From Oceanicola granulosus HTCC2516 (GTDB lineage: Bacteria; Pseudomonadota; Alphaproteobacteria; Rhodobacterales; Rhodobacteraceae): DNA of 64,000 bases. This document shows positions 1-9,086 of this stretch, in pieces (position 1 is the stretch's first letter; every line of letters begins with the position of its first letter). A program made the translations under genes and the position numbers. Below the pieces are notes generated by a model. The model was not told the DNA's origin, did not search any database, and was given only the letters and a program-made list of their open reading frames with translations. The stretch lies in assembly GCF_000153305.1 (NCBI RefSeq), contig NZ_CH724107.1:1189173-1253172 (forward strand), given 5' to 3'.

Positions 1-75
1 CGTGTCGAGGGAGGAGCTACCCGTCCGCGCCGGGAAGCGGCATGACCGCAGGGATCATCGGATTGACCCGAGGCA

Positions 76-1086
76 TCAATTGCCGAGCCAAGCGGTCGGG
101 CTGGCGCCGGTCCAGCGCCGGAAGGCGCGCACGAAGGCCGAGGCCTCCGAGAAGCCGAGAAGGTAGGCGGTCTCCCCGACCGACACCTTGCGCGCGCTCA
201 GGTAGTCCATCGCCATCCGGCGGCGCAGGTCGTCGTGGACTTGCGCGAAGGTGACGCCCTCCTCCTTCAGACGGCGATAGAGCGTCTGCCGGCTCATGCC
301 CAGATCGCGCGCGATGCGGTCCATCGACAGCGTGCCCTCGTGCAGGTCGGCCAGCATCCGCGCCTCGACGGCGGAGCGCACGGTGTCGTGCGCCGCAAGC
401 TCGTCCAGCAGCGCGTCCGCATGACGGGTGAACACGCCGAAGACGTAGTCCTTGCCGCCGTCGAACGGCACGTCGAGCCAGACCGGGTTGATGCGAAGCG
501 CGTTGCGCGCCGCGCGGAACGTCACCGGCACCCGGAAGAGCTCCGGGTAGCGGTTGGCGTGGGGCGGCGGCGCGTAGGTCACCTCCAGCGCCTGCTCGAA
601 CGGGTACTCCGGGGCGGAGCGGCGGAATTCCGAGATGAACCGCGCGAAGCTCGCCTCCGTCGCCATCCAGCTGCCGTCGGCGGGCTTGTGATCCACCAGC
701 CAGACGGCATTACCGTCGCGCTCGAGCGCGAACCGGTCGCGTCCGCCGGGAAGCGGCACATCCGCCATGAGGCGCGCATAGCGGTTGAGCTGCTCCAGGC
801 TGTGCGGGAAGGAGCGGGAGGCGTGCACGATCTGGCCGACGATCGACATCGTCTCCAGCCGCGTGTCGAGGACGTGACGCAGGAGCAGCGACGTGTCCCC
901 CGTCGCCCGGATACCGGCGGCGATGAGCGCGTGGTGGGCCGCGACGGGTATGCGCCGGTCCTGATCCGCCAGATCGTCCTGGGCCAGCCCCGACGCCGCC
1001 AGCAGCCCGCCGCGAGGCGCCCCTTCGGCCACCGCATAATCGAGGAACGCGGCCGTGAAGCCGGCGGCCATGGTCTGATCGGACAT
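76..1086 (-). CDS. AraC-family transcriptional regulator
   Basis: This is a DNA-binding regulator of about 336 residues. The N-terminal two thirds resembles the arabinose-binding-like sensor domain found in OruR/ArgR-type AraC proteins. The C-terminal ~100 residues hold the double helix-turn-helix, with the first recognition helix around MSRQTLYRRL and the second region ending FRRWTGASP. I chose the ATG at 1086 because a clean GAGGAG Shine-Dalgarno precedes it; the reading frame stays open upstream to 1206 without a better site. It lies about 230 bases downstream of the sugar-binding protein gene on the same strand, so it is a plausible regulator of that ABC transporter. The effector is unknown, and it could instead control genes beyond the left edge. 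Confidence 0.88.
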   Translation of the reverse strand: MSDQTMAAGFTAAFLDYAVAEGAPRGGLLAASGLAQDDLADQDRRIPVAAHHALIAAGIRATGDTSLLLRHVLDTRLETMSIVGQIVHASRSFPHSLEQLNRYARLMADVPLPGGRDRFALERDGNAVWLVDHKPADGSWMATEASFARFISEFRRSAPEYPFEQALEVTYAPPPHANRYPELFRVPVTFRAARNALRINPVWLDVPFDGGKDYVFGVFTRHADALLDELAAHDTVRSAVEARMLADLHEGTLSMDRIARDLGMSRQTLYRRLKEEGVTFAQVHDDLRRRMAMDYLSARKVSVGETAYLLGFSEASAFVRAFRRWTGASPTAWLGN

Positions 1087-1317
1087 GCGGCAGTCTCCTC
1101 GGGTCGAGAACCTGGTGCGCCCGGTCATGGCCTCGCCGAACCGGCGCCGGCAGATTGTCCCGAAACTGACGCTAGGGCAACCTTCATGCCGCCCCGCGAG
1201 GCGCAAGGCGTCCAGTGCCGTTCATGTCATGAAGTTCCGATGCGCGGGCGCGCCAGGCGTCCATCGCCCGGCGCGCCTGCGGAGCCGGGCGCCGCTGAGG
1301 GCGCCCGGCGTGCGGGT

Positions 1318-2268
1318 TTACTGGTAGAGGACCGCGGCGATCTCGGGATCGTCGATGTTGGTCTGGTCGTACCAGTAGAAGCCGGTGTCGATATCGGCCG
1401 GGACCTCCTCGCCGCGGGCGGCGGCGACGGCGGCCTTCACGGTCTCGTAGCCGATGCCGACCGGGTTCTGGGTGATCGCGCCGGCCATGACGCCGTCGCG
1501 GATCGCGTCGATCTGGGCCTGGCCGCTGTCGTAGCCGACGATCACGATGTCTTCCGCACCGCTCTCGCGCACGCCGTTGACGACGCCGATGGCCGAGCCC
1601 TCGTTGGTGCCGAAGATGCCGGCGAGATCGGGGTGCGCGGCGAGCAGCGCGCGGGTGATCTCGGTCGACTCGAGCTGGTCGCCGCCGCCGTACTCGATGG
1701 CGACGATCTCGATGTCGGGATACGCCTCCTCGATCTGGTCGACGAAGCCGTCGCGGCGGTCGACCCCGGTGCGAGAGGTCTGGTCGTGGGCGACCACGGC
1801 GACCTGGCCGCTGCCGCCGATCAGCTCGGCCATCTTGTCGGCCGCGAGCGCCGCGGCGGCGACGTTGTCGGTGGCGGCGGTGGCGACGGGGATGTCGCTG
1901 TCGACGCCGCTGTCGAAGGCGATGACGGCGACGCCGGCATCCTGCGCCTGGCGCAGCAGCGGGATCGCGGCCTGGCTGTCGAGCGCGGCGAAGCCGATCG
2001 CGGCCGGGTTGTTGGCGAGCGCGGCGGCGAGCATGTCCATCTGCTTGTCGACCTGGCTCTCGTTGTCGGGGCCCTCGAAGGTCACGCGCACGCCGAGCTC
2101 CTCGGCGGCCTGCTCCGCGCCCTGGTTCACGGCCTGCCAGAACTGGTGCTGGAAGCCCTTGGAGATGAGCGGAATGTAGAGCTCGCCGTCCTGGGCCTTG
2201 GCGGCGGTGGCGCCGAGGGTGAGGGCGAGCGCTGTGGCTGCGGTGGTGAAGTGGCGTCTCGTGAACAT
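1318..2268 (-). CDS. Sugar ABC transporter periplasmic substrate-binding protein (ribose-binding-like)
   Basis: The product is about 316 residues, a type-1 periplasmic binding protein of the RbsB/sugar-binding family that captures a sugar and hands it to the permease encoded just upstream in the operon. It begins with a signal peptide (MFTRRHFTTAATALALTLG, cleavage near AKAQ) whose twin arginines hint at Tat export. The mature part shows the usual two-lobe pattern, including ALDSQAAIPLLRQA and GIFGTNEGSAIG. The ATG at 2268 follows GAGGAGGACCCC; an ATG seven codons earlier has no such site. It is the last gene of the amidohydrolase-ATPase-permease-binding protein operon. The substrate cannot be read from sequence; the neighbouring sugar-acid enzymes suggest an aldose or sugar acid. 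Confidence 0.92.
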   Translation of the reverse strand: MFTRRHFTTAATALALTLGATAAKAQDGELYIPLISKGFQHQFWQAVNQGAEQAAEELGVRVTFEGPDNESQVDKQMDMLAAALANNPAAIGFAALDSQAAIPLLRQAQDAGVAVIAFDSGVDSDIPVATAATDNVAAAALAADKMAELIGGSGQVAVVAHDQTSRTGVDRRDGFVDQIEEAYPDIEIVAIEYGGGDQLESTEITRALLAAHPDLAGIFGTNEGSAIGVVNGVRESGAEDIVIVGYDSGQAQIDAIRDGVMAGAITQNPVGIGYETVKAAVAAARGEEVPADIDTGFYWYDQTNIDDPEIAAVLYQ

Positions 2269-2320
2269 GGGGTCCTCCTCTGGGTTCACTTGGTCCTGCC
2301 CCGCGTCTGGCGCGCGGGTG

Positions 2321-3331
2321 TCAGCTCGGGTCGCGCCGGCGGAGCTGGTCCGCGTAGACGGCGACGATGATGATGGCGCCGGTGACGACGGTCTGCCATT
2401 CGGGCGCGACGGAGAGCACCCGCAGCCCGTTGGTCAGCACCGCCATGATGAGCGCGCCGATCAGGGTGCCGAGGATCGTCCCCCGTCCCCCCGACAGGCT
2501 GGTGCCGCCGATGACGACCGCGGCGATGGCCTCGAGCTCGTAGCCGAGGCCGAGCGCCGGCTGGGCCGAATTGAGGCGGCTCGCGATCAGCAGGCCGGCG
2601 ATGCCGACGATGGCGCCGGAGACGGCGTAGATCGCCATCTTCCAGGCGTCGGCGTTGACGCCCGACAGCCGCACCGCCTCCTCGTTGGAGCCGAGCGCGA
2701 AGGTGTAGCGGCCCAGCACTGTGCGGCTCAGGATCCAGGCGACGACGCCGGCGACGATGAACAGGATCAGCACCCCGTTGGGCACCGGGAAGCCCGGGAT
2801 CACCGCGCCGATGAGCGAGCCGCGCGAGATGAGGTCGAAGCCGGGGGTGTCGTTGAAGTAGATCGGCCGGGTGCCGGTGACGATCAGCGACAGGCCCTTG
2901 AGGATCAGCATCATGCCGAGCGTGGCGATGAAGGGCGGGATCTTCATCTTGGCCACGAAGGTGCCCGAGGCGAGGCCCGAGAGCATCCCCGTGGCGATGG
3001 CGGTGACGACGCCGAGGATCAGCGGCGCGCCGAGCCATGTCAGCACCACGCCGGTCATCACCGCGCAGAAGGTCATCAGCGTGCCGATCGACAGGTCGAT
3101 GCCGCCGGTGATGATGATGAGCGTCACCGCGATGGCGAGCACGCCGTTGACCGAGGCCGCCTGCAGGATCGCCATGATGTTGGAGACCTGGAAGAAGTTC
3201 GGGCTGGCGATGGAGAAGACGATCACCAGCGCGATGAGGCTGGCGAAGGCGAGCAGCTTCTGCTGCGCGCTGCCGCGGCGGGCGGCCTTGGCGCCGGTGG
3301 CCGGCTCGGCGGTCGTGTCGGCGGAAGTCAT
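2321..3331 (-). CDS. Sugar ABC transporter permease (RbsC-like)
   Basis: This is a polytopic inner-membrane permease of about 336 residues, of the RbsC/branched-chain permease family. It carries many hydrophobic segments (first near residues 25-50) and the family signature around TGGIDLSIG and [12 protein letters not shown]. It should form the channel of the transporter with the ATPase encoded immediately upstream. Its start codon overlaps the stop of the ATPase gene in an ATGA arrangement, so translation is probably coupled. The start at 3331 follows AAAGGATGA. A longer in-frame reading to 4843 exists but runs out of frame through the ATPase gene and is not real. Confidence 0.93.
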   Translation of the reverse strand: MTSADTTAEPATGAKAARRGSAQQKLLAFASLIALVIVFSIASPNFFQVSNIMAILQAASVNGVLAIAVTLIIITGGIDLSIGTLMTFCAVMTGVVLTWLGAPLILGVVTAIATGMLSGLASGTFVAKMKIPPFIATLGMMLILKGLSLIVTGTRPIYFNDTPGFDLISRGSLIGAVIPGFPVPNGVLILFIVAGVVAWILSRTVLGRYTFALGSNEEAVRLSGVNADAWKMAIYAVSGAIVGIAGLLIASRLNSAQPALGLGYELEAIAAVVIGGTSLSGGRGTILGTLIGALIMAVLTNGLRVLSVAPEWQTVVTGAIIIVAVYADQLRRRDPS

Positions 3332-4833
3332 TGAGCCGTCATCCTTTCTCGCTGTGTGGCAAGCGCCATGATCTCTTCCTGCGAGGCGCCGCCGGGCAGG
3401 ATGCCGGTCAGCCGGCCCTCGCACATCACCGCGATGCGGTGGGACACGCGCAGCACCTCGGGCAGCTCGCTCGAGATGACGATGATCGCCTTGCCCCGCG
3501 CCGCGAGGTCGGCGAGCAGGCGGTAGATCTCGGCCTTGGCGCCGACATCGATGCCGCGGGTCGGCTCGTCGAACATCAGGATGTCGCAGTCGCGCAGCAG
3601 CCACTTGGCGATGACCACCTTCTGCTGGTTGCCGCCCGAGAGCAGCCGCACCTCCTGCCGGTCGTGCGGCGTGCGGATGTTGAGCGTGTCGATGTAGTCC
3701 TTCGCGACGCCCTCGAGGCGGCGCTCGTCGATGCGCCAGGCGCGGTCGCGGTAGCGGTCCATGCTGGCCAGCGCGATGTTGGCGCGCACGTCGAGCCCGA
3801 GGGCGAGACCGTAATGCTTGCGGTCTTCCGACAGGTAGCCGATCCCGGCCCGCACCGCGTCGCGCGGGCTGCGGATGGTGACGCGCCGGCCGTGCACGAC
3901 GATCTCGCCCGCGTCCGGCGGCTCGGCCCCGAAGATGGCGCGCGCGAGCTCGGTGCGGCCCGCGCCCATGAGGCCGGCGAAGCCGAGGATCTCGCCCTGC
4001 TTGAGATCGAAGCTGATGTCGTGCAGGTCGCGCCCGCGGCTGAGGTGGCGCACCTCGAGCGCCGTCTCGGCGGCGGAGAGATCGGGGATGGCGACGCTCT
4101 CGTCGGCGATCTCGCGGCCCACCATCATGGTGATGATCTCCGAGATGGGCGTGTCGGCGGCCTCGACCGTGCCCACGTGCGCGCCGTCGCGCATCACCGT
4201 CACGCGGTCGGAGATGCGGCGGATCTCGTCCATCTTGTGGCTGATGTAGATGATCCCCACCCCCTCGTCGCGCAGGCGGCGGATGATGGTGAACAGCTCG
4301 TCGATCTCGCTGTTGGTCAGCGCCGCCGTCGGCTCGTCCATGATCAGCACGCGCGAGCGGAACGACAGCGCCTTGGCGATCTCGACCATCTGCTGGCGCG
4401 CCACGGTGAGCGAGGAGACGGGCGTGCGCGGGTCCATCCGCACGTTCATGCTCTCGAAGATCGCGGCGGCGTCGGCGTTGAGTTTGGCCTCGTCGATCCG
4501 CCCGAAGCTGCGCCGGGGCTCGCGCCCGATCCAGATGTTCTGCGCCACGTTGAGGTCGCGCATCAGCGCGAGCTCCTGGTGGATGATGCCGATCCCGAGT
4601 TCCTGTGCCGCCTTCGGCCCGGTCAGGTCGGCCTCCTGCCCGTCGATCAGGATGCGCCCGCCGTCGGGGCGGTAGATGCCCGACAGGCACTTCATCAGCG
4701 TCGACTTGCCCGCGCCGTTCTCGCCCATCAGCGCGTGCACCTCGCCGGCGCGGAGATCGAAATCCACCGCCTTCAGCGCATGGACGCCGGGGAAGCGCTT
4801 GTCGACGCCCTCCATGCGCACGAGGTCGGTCAT
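3328..4833 (-). CDS. Sugar ABC transporter ATPase with two nucleotide-binding domains (RbsA/XylG-like)
   Basis: The product is about 501 residues and energises the sugar importer. It holds two fused ABC domains, as is normal for RbsA, MglA and XylG. The first has Walker [10 protein letters not shown] (near residue 40), a divergent signature [16 protein letters not shown] and Walker [12 protein letters not shown]. The second (from about residue 255) has the degenerate [10 protein letters not shown] loop, signature [10 protein letters not shown] and Walker [14 protein letters not shown] weaker second site is usual in this family. The gene overlaps the amidohydrolase upstream and the permease downstream by four bases each, which marks a compact operon. 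Confidence 0.94.
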   Translation of the reverse strand: MTDLVRMEGVDKRFPGVHALKAVDFDLRAGEVHALMGENGAGKSTLMKCLSGIYRPDGGRILIDGQEADLTGPKAAQELGIGIIHQELALMRDLNVAQNIWIGREPRRSFGRIDEAKLNADAAAIFESMNVRMDPRTPVSSLTVARQQMVEIAKALSFRSRVLIMDEPTAALTNSEIDELFTIIRRLRDEGVGIIYISHKMDEIRRISDRVTVMRDGAHVGTVEAADTPISEIITMMVGREIADESVAIPDLSAAETALEVRHLSRGRDLHDISFDLKQGEILGFAGLMGAGRTELARAIFGAEPPDAGEIVVHGRRVTIRSPRDAVRAGIGYLSEDRKHYGLALGLDVRANIALASMDRYRDRAWRIDERRLEGVAKDYIDTLNIRTPHDRQEVRLLSGGNQQKVVIAKWLLRDCDILMFDEPTRGIDVGAKAEIYRLLADLAARGKAIIVISSELPEVLRVSHRIAVMCEGRLTGILPGGASQEEIMALATQRERMTAQ

Positions 4834-5654
4834 GGCGCCACACCGTAGAAGCCGGCCGCGTTGTCGTGCAGGATCGCCCGGCGCTCGCGCTCGGAGAGCG
4901 GCGCGAGGAGCCTGTCGGTCAGCTCGCGCCACGTCTGCCAGGAGGCGGCGAGGGTCAGCACAGGCCAGTCGCTGCCCCACATGAGCCGCTCGGGGCCGAA
5001 CCAGTCGAGCAGCCGCTCGAGGATGGCCTGCAGCGCCGGGAGCGGGTCGGCGCGCTCCGCCTCGGAGAGCTCGGTCAGCAGGCCCGAGAGCTTGCAGCGC
5101 ACGTGCGGCAGCCGCGCCAGCGCGGCCATCCCCTCTTCCCAGCCGGGCCGGGCCCCGGGCTGCGGCTTGGCGGCGTGATCGACGACGAGCGGCAGGTCGG
5201 GCCGCGCGGCGGCGAAGGCCTCGAGCATCGGCAGGTGGCGCTCCGTCACCAGCGCGTCGAAGCGCAGGCCGAGCTCCTGCAGCGTGTCGAGCGCCTCGGG
5301 GCAGGCCTCCTCGAGTAGCCAGTCGGTCTGCGCGATGTCCTGCAGCATGGGGCGCACGCCCTTGAACGCCGGGTTCGCGGCGAGCCGCCGCAGCGTCTCC
5401 CCTGCCCCGTCCTCGGCGAGATCGATCCAGCCGACGACGCCGGCGATGGGCGAGCCCGCGCGCTCGGCGAGCGACAGCAGGAATTCCGTCTCCGCCACGC
5501 TCGGCGCCGCCTGCACCGCGATCAGCCGTGCCTCGCCGGGGTAGTCCGGAAGGTCGAAGTCCCGGCGGATCGGCTGCAGCGGGCCGCCCTCGCCGTCAAG
5601 CCAGCCATAGTCGCCGCGCGACAAGTGCCAGAAATGGCAATGAGAATCGATCAA
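4830..5654 (-). CDS. Amidohydrolase-2 family metal-dependent hydrolase (L-fuconolactonase-like)
   Basis: This 274-residue TIM-barrel hydrolase begins with the family motif IDSHCHFW, which contributes metal ligands, and ends with the conserved WGSDWPVL aspartate segment. Relatives hydrolyse sugar lactones such as L-fucono-lactone or act as decarboxylases. As first gene of an operon with a sugar importer, a lactonase step in sugar oxidation is the most reasonable role, but the substrate is inferred. The start is a TTG: the protein aligns with its family from that codon, no ATG lies nearby, and a purine-rich GAGAGGGG stands upstream. It overlaps the ATPase gene by four bases. Confidence 0.83.
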   Translation of the reverse strand: MIDSHCHFWHLSRGDYGWLDGEGGPLQPIRRDFDLPDYPGEARLIAVQAAPSVAETEFLLSLAERAGSPIAGVVGWIDLAEDGAGETLRRLAANPAFKGVRPMLQDIAQTDWLLEEACPEALDTLQELGLRFDALVTERHLPMLEAFAAARPDLPLVVDHAAKPQPGARPGWEEGMAALARLPHVRCKLSGLLTELSEAERADPLPALQAILERLLDWFGPERLMWGSDWPVLTLAASWQTWRELTDRLLAPLSERERRAILHDNAAGFYGVAP

Positions 5655-5903
5655 CGCCAGCGCCCCTCTCCCCTGGACCGGATCGGTCGTTCAAGCCACC
5701 ATAGCCGCTATTGCGCCGGCCGTGGGGACCGAAGTGTCCTGTTCATATCTGACGACACTACTCGTATAAGAATATTTTGGCAACGATCCATGCGCTCCGC
5801 AGGTGCCCGCTCCGCCCCGGTTCCAGAAGATCGGAAAAAGTCTTGAAACTTTATTGCGCCTCGTCGGGTTACGAAGTTGTGAACCTGAACGAAGGAGACA
5901 CCA
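5655..5903. other. Divergent intergenic region upstream of the sugar operon and the EF-hand lipoprotein
   Basis: This 249-base stretch separates two divergent genes and should hold both promoters. It contains an A+T-richer block around 5736-5790, unlike the flanking genes. Within it, ACGACACTACTCGT (5752-5765) has inverted ACGA/TCGT arms and could be an operator for the sugar operon. No promoter matches well enough to call. A good Shine-Dalgarno (AAGGAG) stands just before the ATG at 5904. Confidence 0.4.
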
Positions 5904-6179
5904 ATGACTTTCATGAAAGGCGCCACCGCCATCGCGCTTCTGTCCCTCACCGGCGTCGCCGCGTGCGATGAAGCCATGATGGGCACCCGCCCGATGTCGG
6001 AGCCGCAGGTCGGCCTCGCCGCCGCCGATGCGCTCGACCTCGCCAGCGCCCAGCGCCTCTACCCGAACATGACCGCTGTCGAGTTCGCCGAGCTGGACGA
6101 CGACGGCAACGGCATCCTCGACGCGCAGGAGCAGCGCGACATCGAGGACTTCGACATCGACGACCGCATCGAGGGCTGA
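5904..6179 (+). CDS. Small EF-hand lipoprotein
   Basis: This 91-residue protein has a lipoprotein signal: a short basic start, a hydrophobic stretch and the lipobox VAAC with Cys21. It carries one complete EF-hand loop, DDDGNGILDAQE at residues 65-76, with acids at positions 1, 3, 9 and 12 and Asn at 5, so it should bind one calcium ion. The tail is very acidic (residues 80-90). It is probably anchored to a membrane facing the periplasm. AAGGAG lies six bases before the ATG. It sits alone on the plus strand between the sugar transporter operon and uxuA. The function is unknown; single EF-hand lipoproteins of this size are common in Rhodobacteraceae. Confidence 0.85.
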   Translation: MTFMKGATAIALLSLTGVAACDEAMMGTRPMSEPQVGLAAADALDLASAQRLYPNMTAVEFAELDDDGNGILDAQEQRDIEDFDIDDRIEG

Positions 6180-6231
6180 GCCCTCTCCGCCCATGGCCCC
6201 GGCCGCCTCGTGCGGCCCGGGGCCATGCGGC

Positions 6232-7443
6232 CTACAGCCCGTGCTCGGGATGCGACAGCGCGGCCAGCACGCCGCGCAGCTCCGCCAGCCCCTTGAGCCG
6301 CCCGATCGCCGGATAGCCCGGCTGCACCTTCCGCGTGAGATCGTCGAGAATGTCCTGCCCGTGATCGGGCCGGAACGGGATCGACACGTTCGCCCGCCCC
6401 GCCTGCTCGCGCTTGCGCTCCTCGCGCAGCACCGCCGCGATCAGCGCCACCATGTCGGTGCTTCCGCGCAGGTGCTCGTCCTCGTAGAAGGAGCACGGCA
6501 CCGCCTCGGTATCGCGGGTGACGTTCCTCAGGTGCAGGAAGTGGACCCGGTCGCCCAGCCGCTCCATGATCCCCGGCAGGTCGTTCTCCGGCCGCGCGCC
6601 GAGCGAGCCGGAGCACAGCGTGATGCCGTTGGCCGGCACGTCGACCGCCTCCATCACCGCCCGGTAATCCTCCTCGGTCGACATGATCCGCGGCAGCCCG
6701 AGCAGCGAGAACGGCGGATCGTCGGGGTGGCAGCACATGCGCAGCCCCAGCCGCTCGGCCTCGGGCGCGACCTCGGCGAGGAAATCGACGAGGTGGCCGC
6801 GCAAGGTCTCGGTGGGCATGCCGTCGTACTCGGCGAGGTGAGCGCGCACGTCGTCGAGGGTGAAGTGCTCGGCGGTCCCGGGCAGGCCGAAGACGATGTT
6901 CTTCGCAAGCTGCTCCCGCCGCTCGCCGGACATCTTCGCGAACCGCTCCCCGGCGATCTCCGCGACGCCCTCTGGGAAGCTCTCGGCCGCGCCGGGGCGC
7001 TCGAGGATGTGGATGTCGAAGGCGGCGAAGTCGTGCAGGTCGAAGCGCATGGCGGTGCCGCCATGGCCGACGCGGTAGGCGAGGTCGGTGCGGGTCCAGT
7101 CGAGCACCGGCATGAAATTGTAGCAGATCGTCTCGATGCCGGCGGCGGCGAGGTTGGCGAGGCTGAGTTTGTAATTCTCGATATGCGCGCGCCAGTCGCC
7201 CGTCTGCTTCTTGATGTCCTCCGTCACCGGCAGGCTCTCGACCACCTCCCAGGCGAGCCCCGAGGCGCTGCCGTCGGCGCGCGTGGCGATCTCGCGCTGG
7301 CGCCGCGCGATCTCCTCGGCGCTCCAGACATCGCCCGTGGGCAGGTGATGCAGCGCCGAAACGACGCCCTCGACCCCGGCCTGCAGCATCTCGTCGACGC
7401 CCACGCCATCTGCCGGTCCGAACCAGCGCCATGTCTGCCGCAT
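6232..7443 (-). CDS. uxuA: Mannonate dehydratase
   Basis: This 403-residue protein matches UxuA over its full length. It dehydrates D-mannonate to 2-keto-3-deoxy-D-gluconate in the hexuronate pathway, using a divalent metal in a TIM barrel. Recognisable blocks are the N-terminal MRQTWRWFGPAD, the ALHHLPTGDVW segment, CYNFMPVLDWTRTDL and the C-terminal PFRPDHGQDILDDL, which includes conserved catalytic and metal residues. It lies downstream of the OtnC-like gene on the same strand, with a gap of 96 bases, so the two may be cotranscribed. The other uxu genes are not in this window. Confidence 0.95.
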   Translation of the reverse strand: MRQTWRWFGPADGVGVDEMLQAGVEGVVSALHHLPTGDVWSAEEIARRQREIATRADGSASGLAWEVVESLPVTEDIKKQTGDWRAHIENYKLSLANLAAAGIETICYNFMPVLDWTRTDLAYRVGHGGTAMRFDLHDFAAFDIHILERPGAAESFPEGVAEIAGERFAKMSGERREQLAKNIVFGLPGTAEHFTLDDVRAHLAEYDGMPTETLRGHLVDFLAEVAPEAERLGLRMCCHPDDPPFSLLGLPRIMSTEEDYRAVMEAVDVPANGITLCSGSLGARPENDLPGIMERLGDRVHFLHLRNVTRDTEAVPCSFYEDEHLRGSTDMVALIAAVLREERKREQAGRANVSIPFRPDHGQDILDDLTRKVQPGYPAIGRLKGLAELRGVLAALSHPEHGL

Positions 7444-7539
7444 CTCGTTGTCCCCTCTCTCAATGCGCGATCTTCGTAGCGCAAGCCGGGTGGGGCTGCC
7501 AGAAGACGGAGAGAAATCGATCCGCGCGCGGGGCCGGCG

Positions 7540-8190
7540 CTAGTCGTCCCACTGCACGTCGAACCGCTCGACCAGCGCCCCGACCTGCGCGGCGCTGAGC
7601 CCCCGCGGGTTCATGCCGCGCGTCAGCAGCGCCAGGCGCGCCGTGTCCTCGAGCTCCTCGATGGCGTTGCACGCCGCCTCCACGTCGCGCCCCGCGACGA
7701 CGGGGCCGTGGTTGGCCAGCATCACCGCCGAGCGCTTGCCCGCGAGCCCGCGCACCGCCGCGCCCATCGCCGGATCGCCCGGCAGGAAGAACGGCAGCAG
7801 CTTGACCCGGCCGAGCTTCATGATCGCGTACGGGGTCAGCGGGGGCAGAAAATTCTCCGCGTCCACCTCGGGCAGCATCGACAGCGCGACGGAGTGGCAC
7901 GCGTGCAGGTGCACCACCGCCCCCGCGCTCGAGCGGGTCTCGTAGAAGGCGCTGTGGAGCGCCATCTCCTTGGTCGGCGGATCGCCCTCGACCAGCGTGC
8001 CGCCGGCGTCGAAGCGGCTCAGCCGGCCCGGGTCAAGCCGGCCGAAGCTGGTCCCGGTCGGGCTGACCAGCAGGCCGCCGTCGTCGGTGCGCGCCGAGAT
8101 GTTGCCGGTGCTGCCGCCGGTCAGGCCCCGGTCGAACATCGACTTCGCAAGCAGGCACATCTGCTCGCGCAACTGGCTCTCGCTGCTCAT
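7540..8190 (-). CDS. otnC: Class II aldolase/adducin family protein, 3-oxo-tetronate 4-phosphate decarboxylase-like
   Basis: The product is about 216 residues and closely follows OtnC (E. coli YgbL), which decarboxylates 3-oxo-tetronate 4-phosphate to dihydroxyacetone phosphate in four-carbon acid sugar use. The zinc-ligand HLHACH motif, the SPTGTSFGRLDP substrate loop and the ANHGPVV segment are all present, as is the EELEDTARL helix. I chose the ATG at 8190 because GGAGGGG precedes it; an ATG four codons earlier lies upstream of that site. The OtnK kinase and OtnI isomerase of the pathway are not visible here, so a related aldolase role cannot be excluded. Confidence 0.83.
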   Translation of the reverse strand: MSSESQLREQMCLLAKSMFDRGLTGGSTGNISARTDDGGLLVSPTGTSFGRLDPGRLSRFDAGGTLVEGDPPTKEMALHSAFYETRSSAGAVVHLHACHSVALSMLPEVDAENFLPPLTPYAIMKLGRVKLLPFFLPGDPAMGAAVRGLAGKRSAVMLANHGPVVAGRDVEAACNAIEELEDTARLALLTRGMNPRGLSAAQVGALVERFDVQWDD

Positions 8191-8315
8191 TTTCCCCTCC
8201 ATGCCCCCTGCCCCGCCTCGTTACCGGCTCTGCCGCCGACGCACAAGCTGAGCCCTATGGACAGGCGGGCGAACTAACGCTAAGGTTGCATCGGGAGTCG
8301 GGGCAGGAGTACCTT

Positions 8316-9086
8316 ATGGTAGAGCCTCTCGACCCCCTCACCCGTTTCGAAAACAGCCCCAAGCGCCGTGTCGGCGACGTGGACGTCGACTGCGTCTCGC
8401 GCGCCGACCTCGTCGCCTGGTGCGCCGCCGACATCGCCGCCGCACGCCATCCGCCCCGGCTGGTCATGGACCTCAACGGCCACGCCCTCTCCCTCGCGCG
8501 CCGCGATCCGGCCTATCGCGCCTGTCTCGCCGCCGCCGATATCGTCCACGCCGACGGCGGCTTCCTCGTCACGCTCTCGCGGCACCGCGCCGGGCCGGCG
8601 ATCCCCGAGCGCTCGGCGACCACGGACATGATCCACGACTTCGCCCGCGCCTTCTCGGACGGCACCGGCAGCTTCTACCTCCTCGGCGGCCCCGAGGAGA
8701 TCAACGCCGCCTGCGCCCGCGAACTGCGCCGCCGCTATCCGGGCCTCGCCATCGCCGGCCGCCGCCATGGCTTCTTCGGCCACGAGGACGAGCACGGCAT
8801 CATCGACCACATCAACCGCAGCGGAGCCGACATCGTCTGGATCGGCCTCGGCAAGCCCCGCGAACAGGCCATCGCCCGCCGCTGGCGCGACCGTCTCACG
8901 GCGCGCTGGGTCATCACCTGCGGCGGCTGTTTCAACTACGTCACCGGCCACTACCGCCGTGCCCCCGGCTGGATGCAGCGGGCCAACCTCGAATGGCTCC
9001 ACCGGCTTTGCACCGACCCGCGCCGGCTCGCCCGCCGCTATGCCGTCACCAGTCCGCACGCGCTCTGGATCGCGCTGCACGGCTGA
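8316..9086 (+). CDS. WecB/TagA/CpsF family glycosyltransferase
   Basis: This 256-residue GT26-family enzyme transfers an N-acetylmannosaminuronic or related sugar to a lipid-linked acceptor during surface polysaccharide assembly. Family hallmarks are DLNGHALSLARRD, DIVHADGGFLV, FYLLGGPEE, the WIGLGKPREQ block and ITCGGCFNYVTG, followed by APGWMQRANLEWLHRL. I start at ATG 8316 because CAGGAG lies six bases before it; the frame continues to a TTG at 8286. It is transcribed toward the spike and polysaccharide genes, and its stop abuts the stop of the converging 9087-10226 gene with no spacer. Confidence 0.92.
   Translation: MVEPLDPLTRFENSPKRRVGDVDVDCVSRADLVAWCAADIAAARHPPRLVMDLNGHALSLARRDPAYRACLAAADIVHADGGFLVTLSRHRAGPAIPERSATTDMIHDFARAFSDGTGSFYLLGGPEEINAACARELRRRYPGLAIAGRRHGFFGHEDEHGIIDHINRSGADIVWIGLGKPREQAIARRWRDRLTARWVITCGGCFNYVTGHYRRAPGWMQRANLEWLHRLCTDPRRLARRYAVTSPHALWIALHG

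Noticed and set aside
235..3334. Very long plus-strand open frames across the AraC regulator and sugar transporter genes
   Set aside because: They are mirror frames of well-supported minus-strand genes. Their products are runs of Arg, Ala, Gly, Asp and His with no domain, as expected from high G+C in the third codon position. The same holds for long antisense frames over the murein, capsule, KpsC, RTX and glcB genes.
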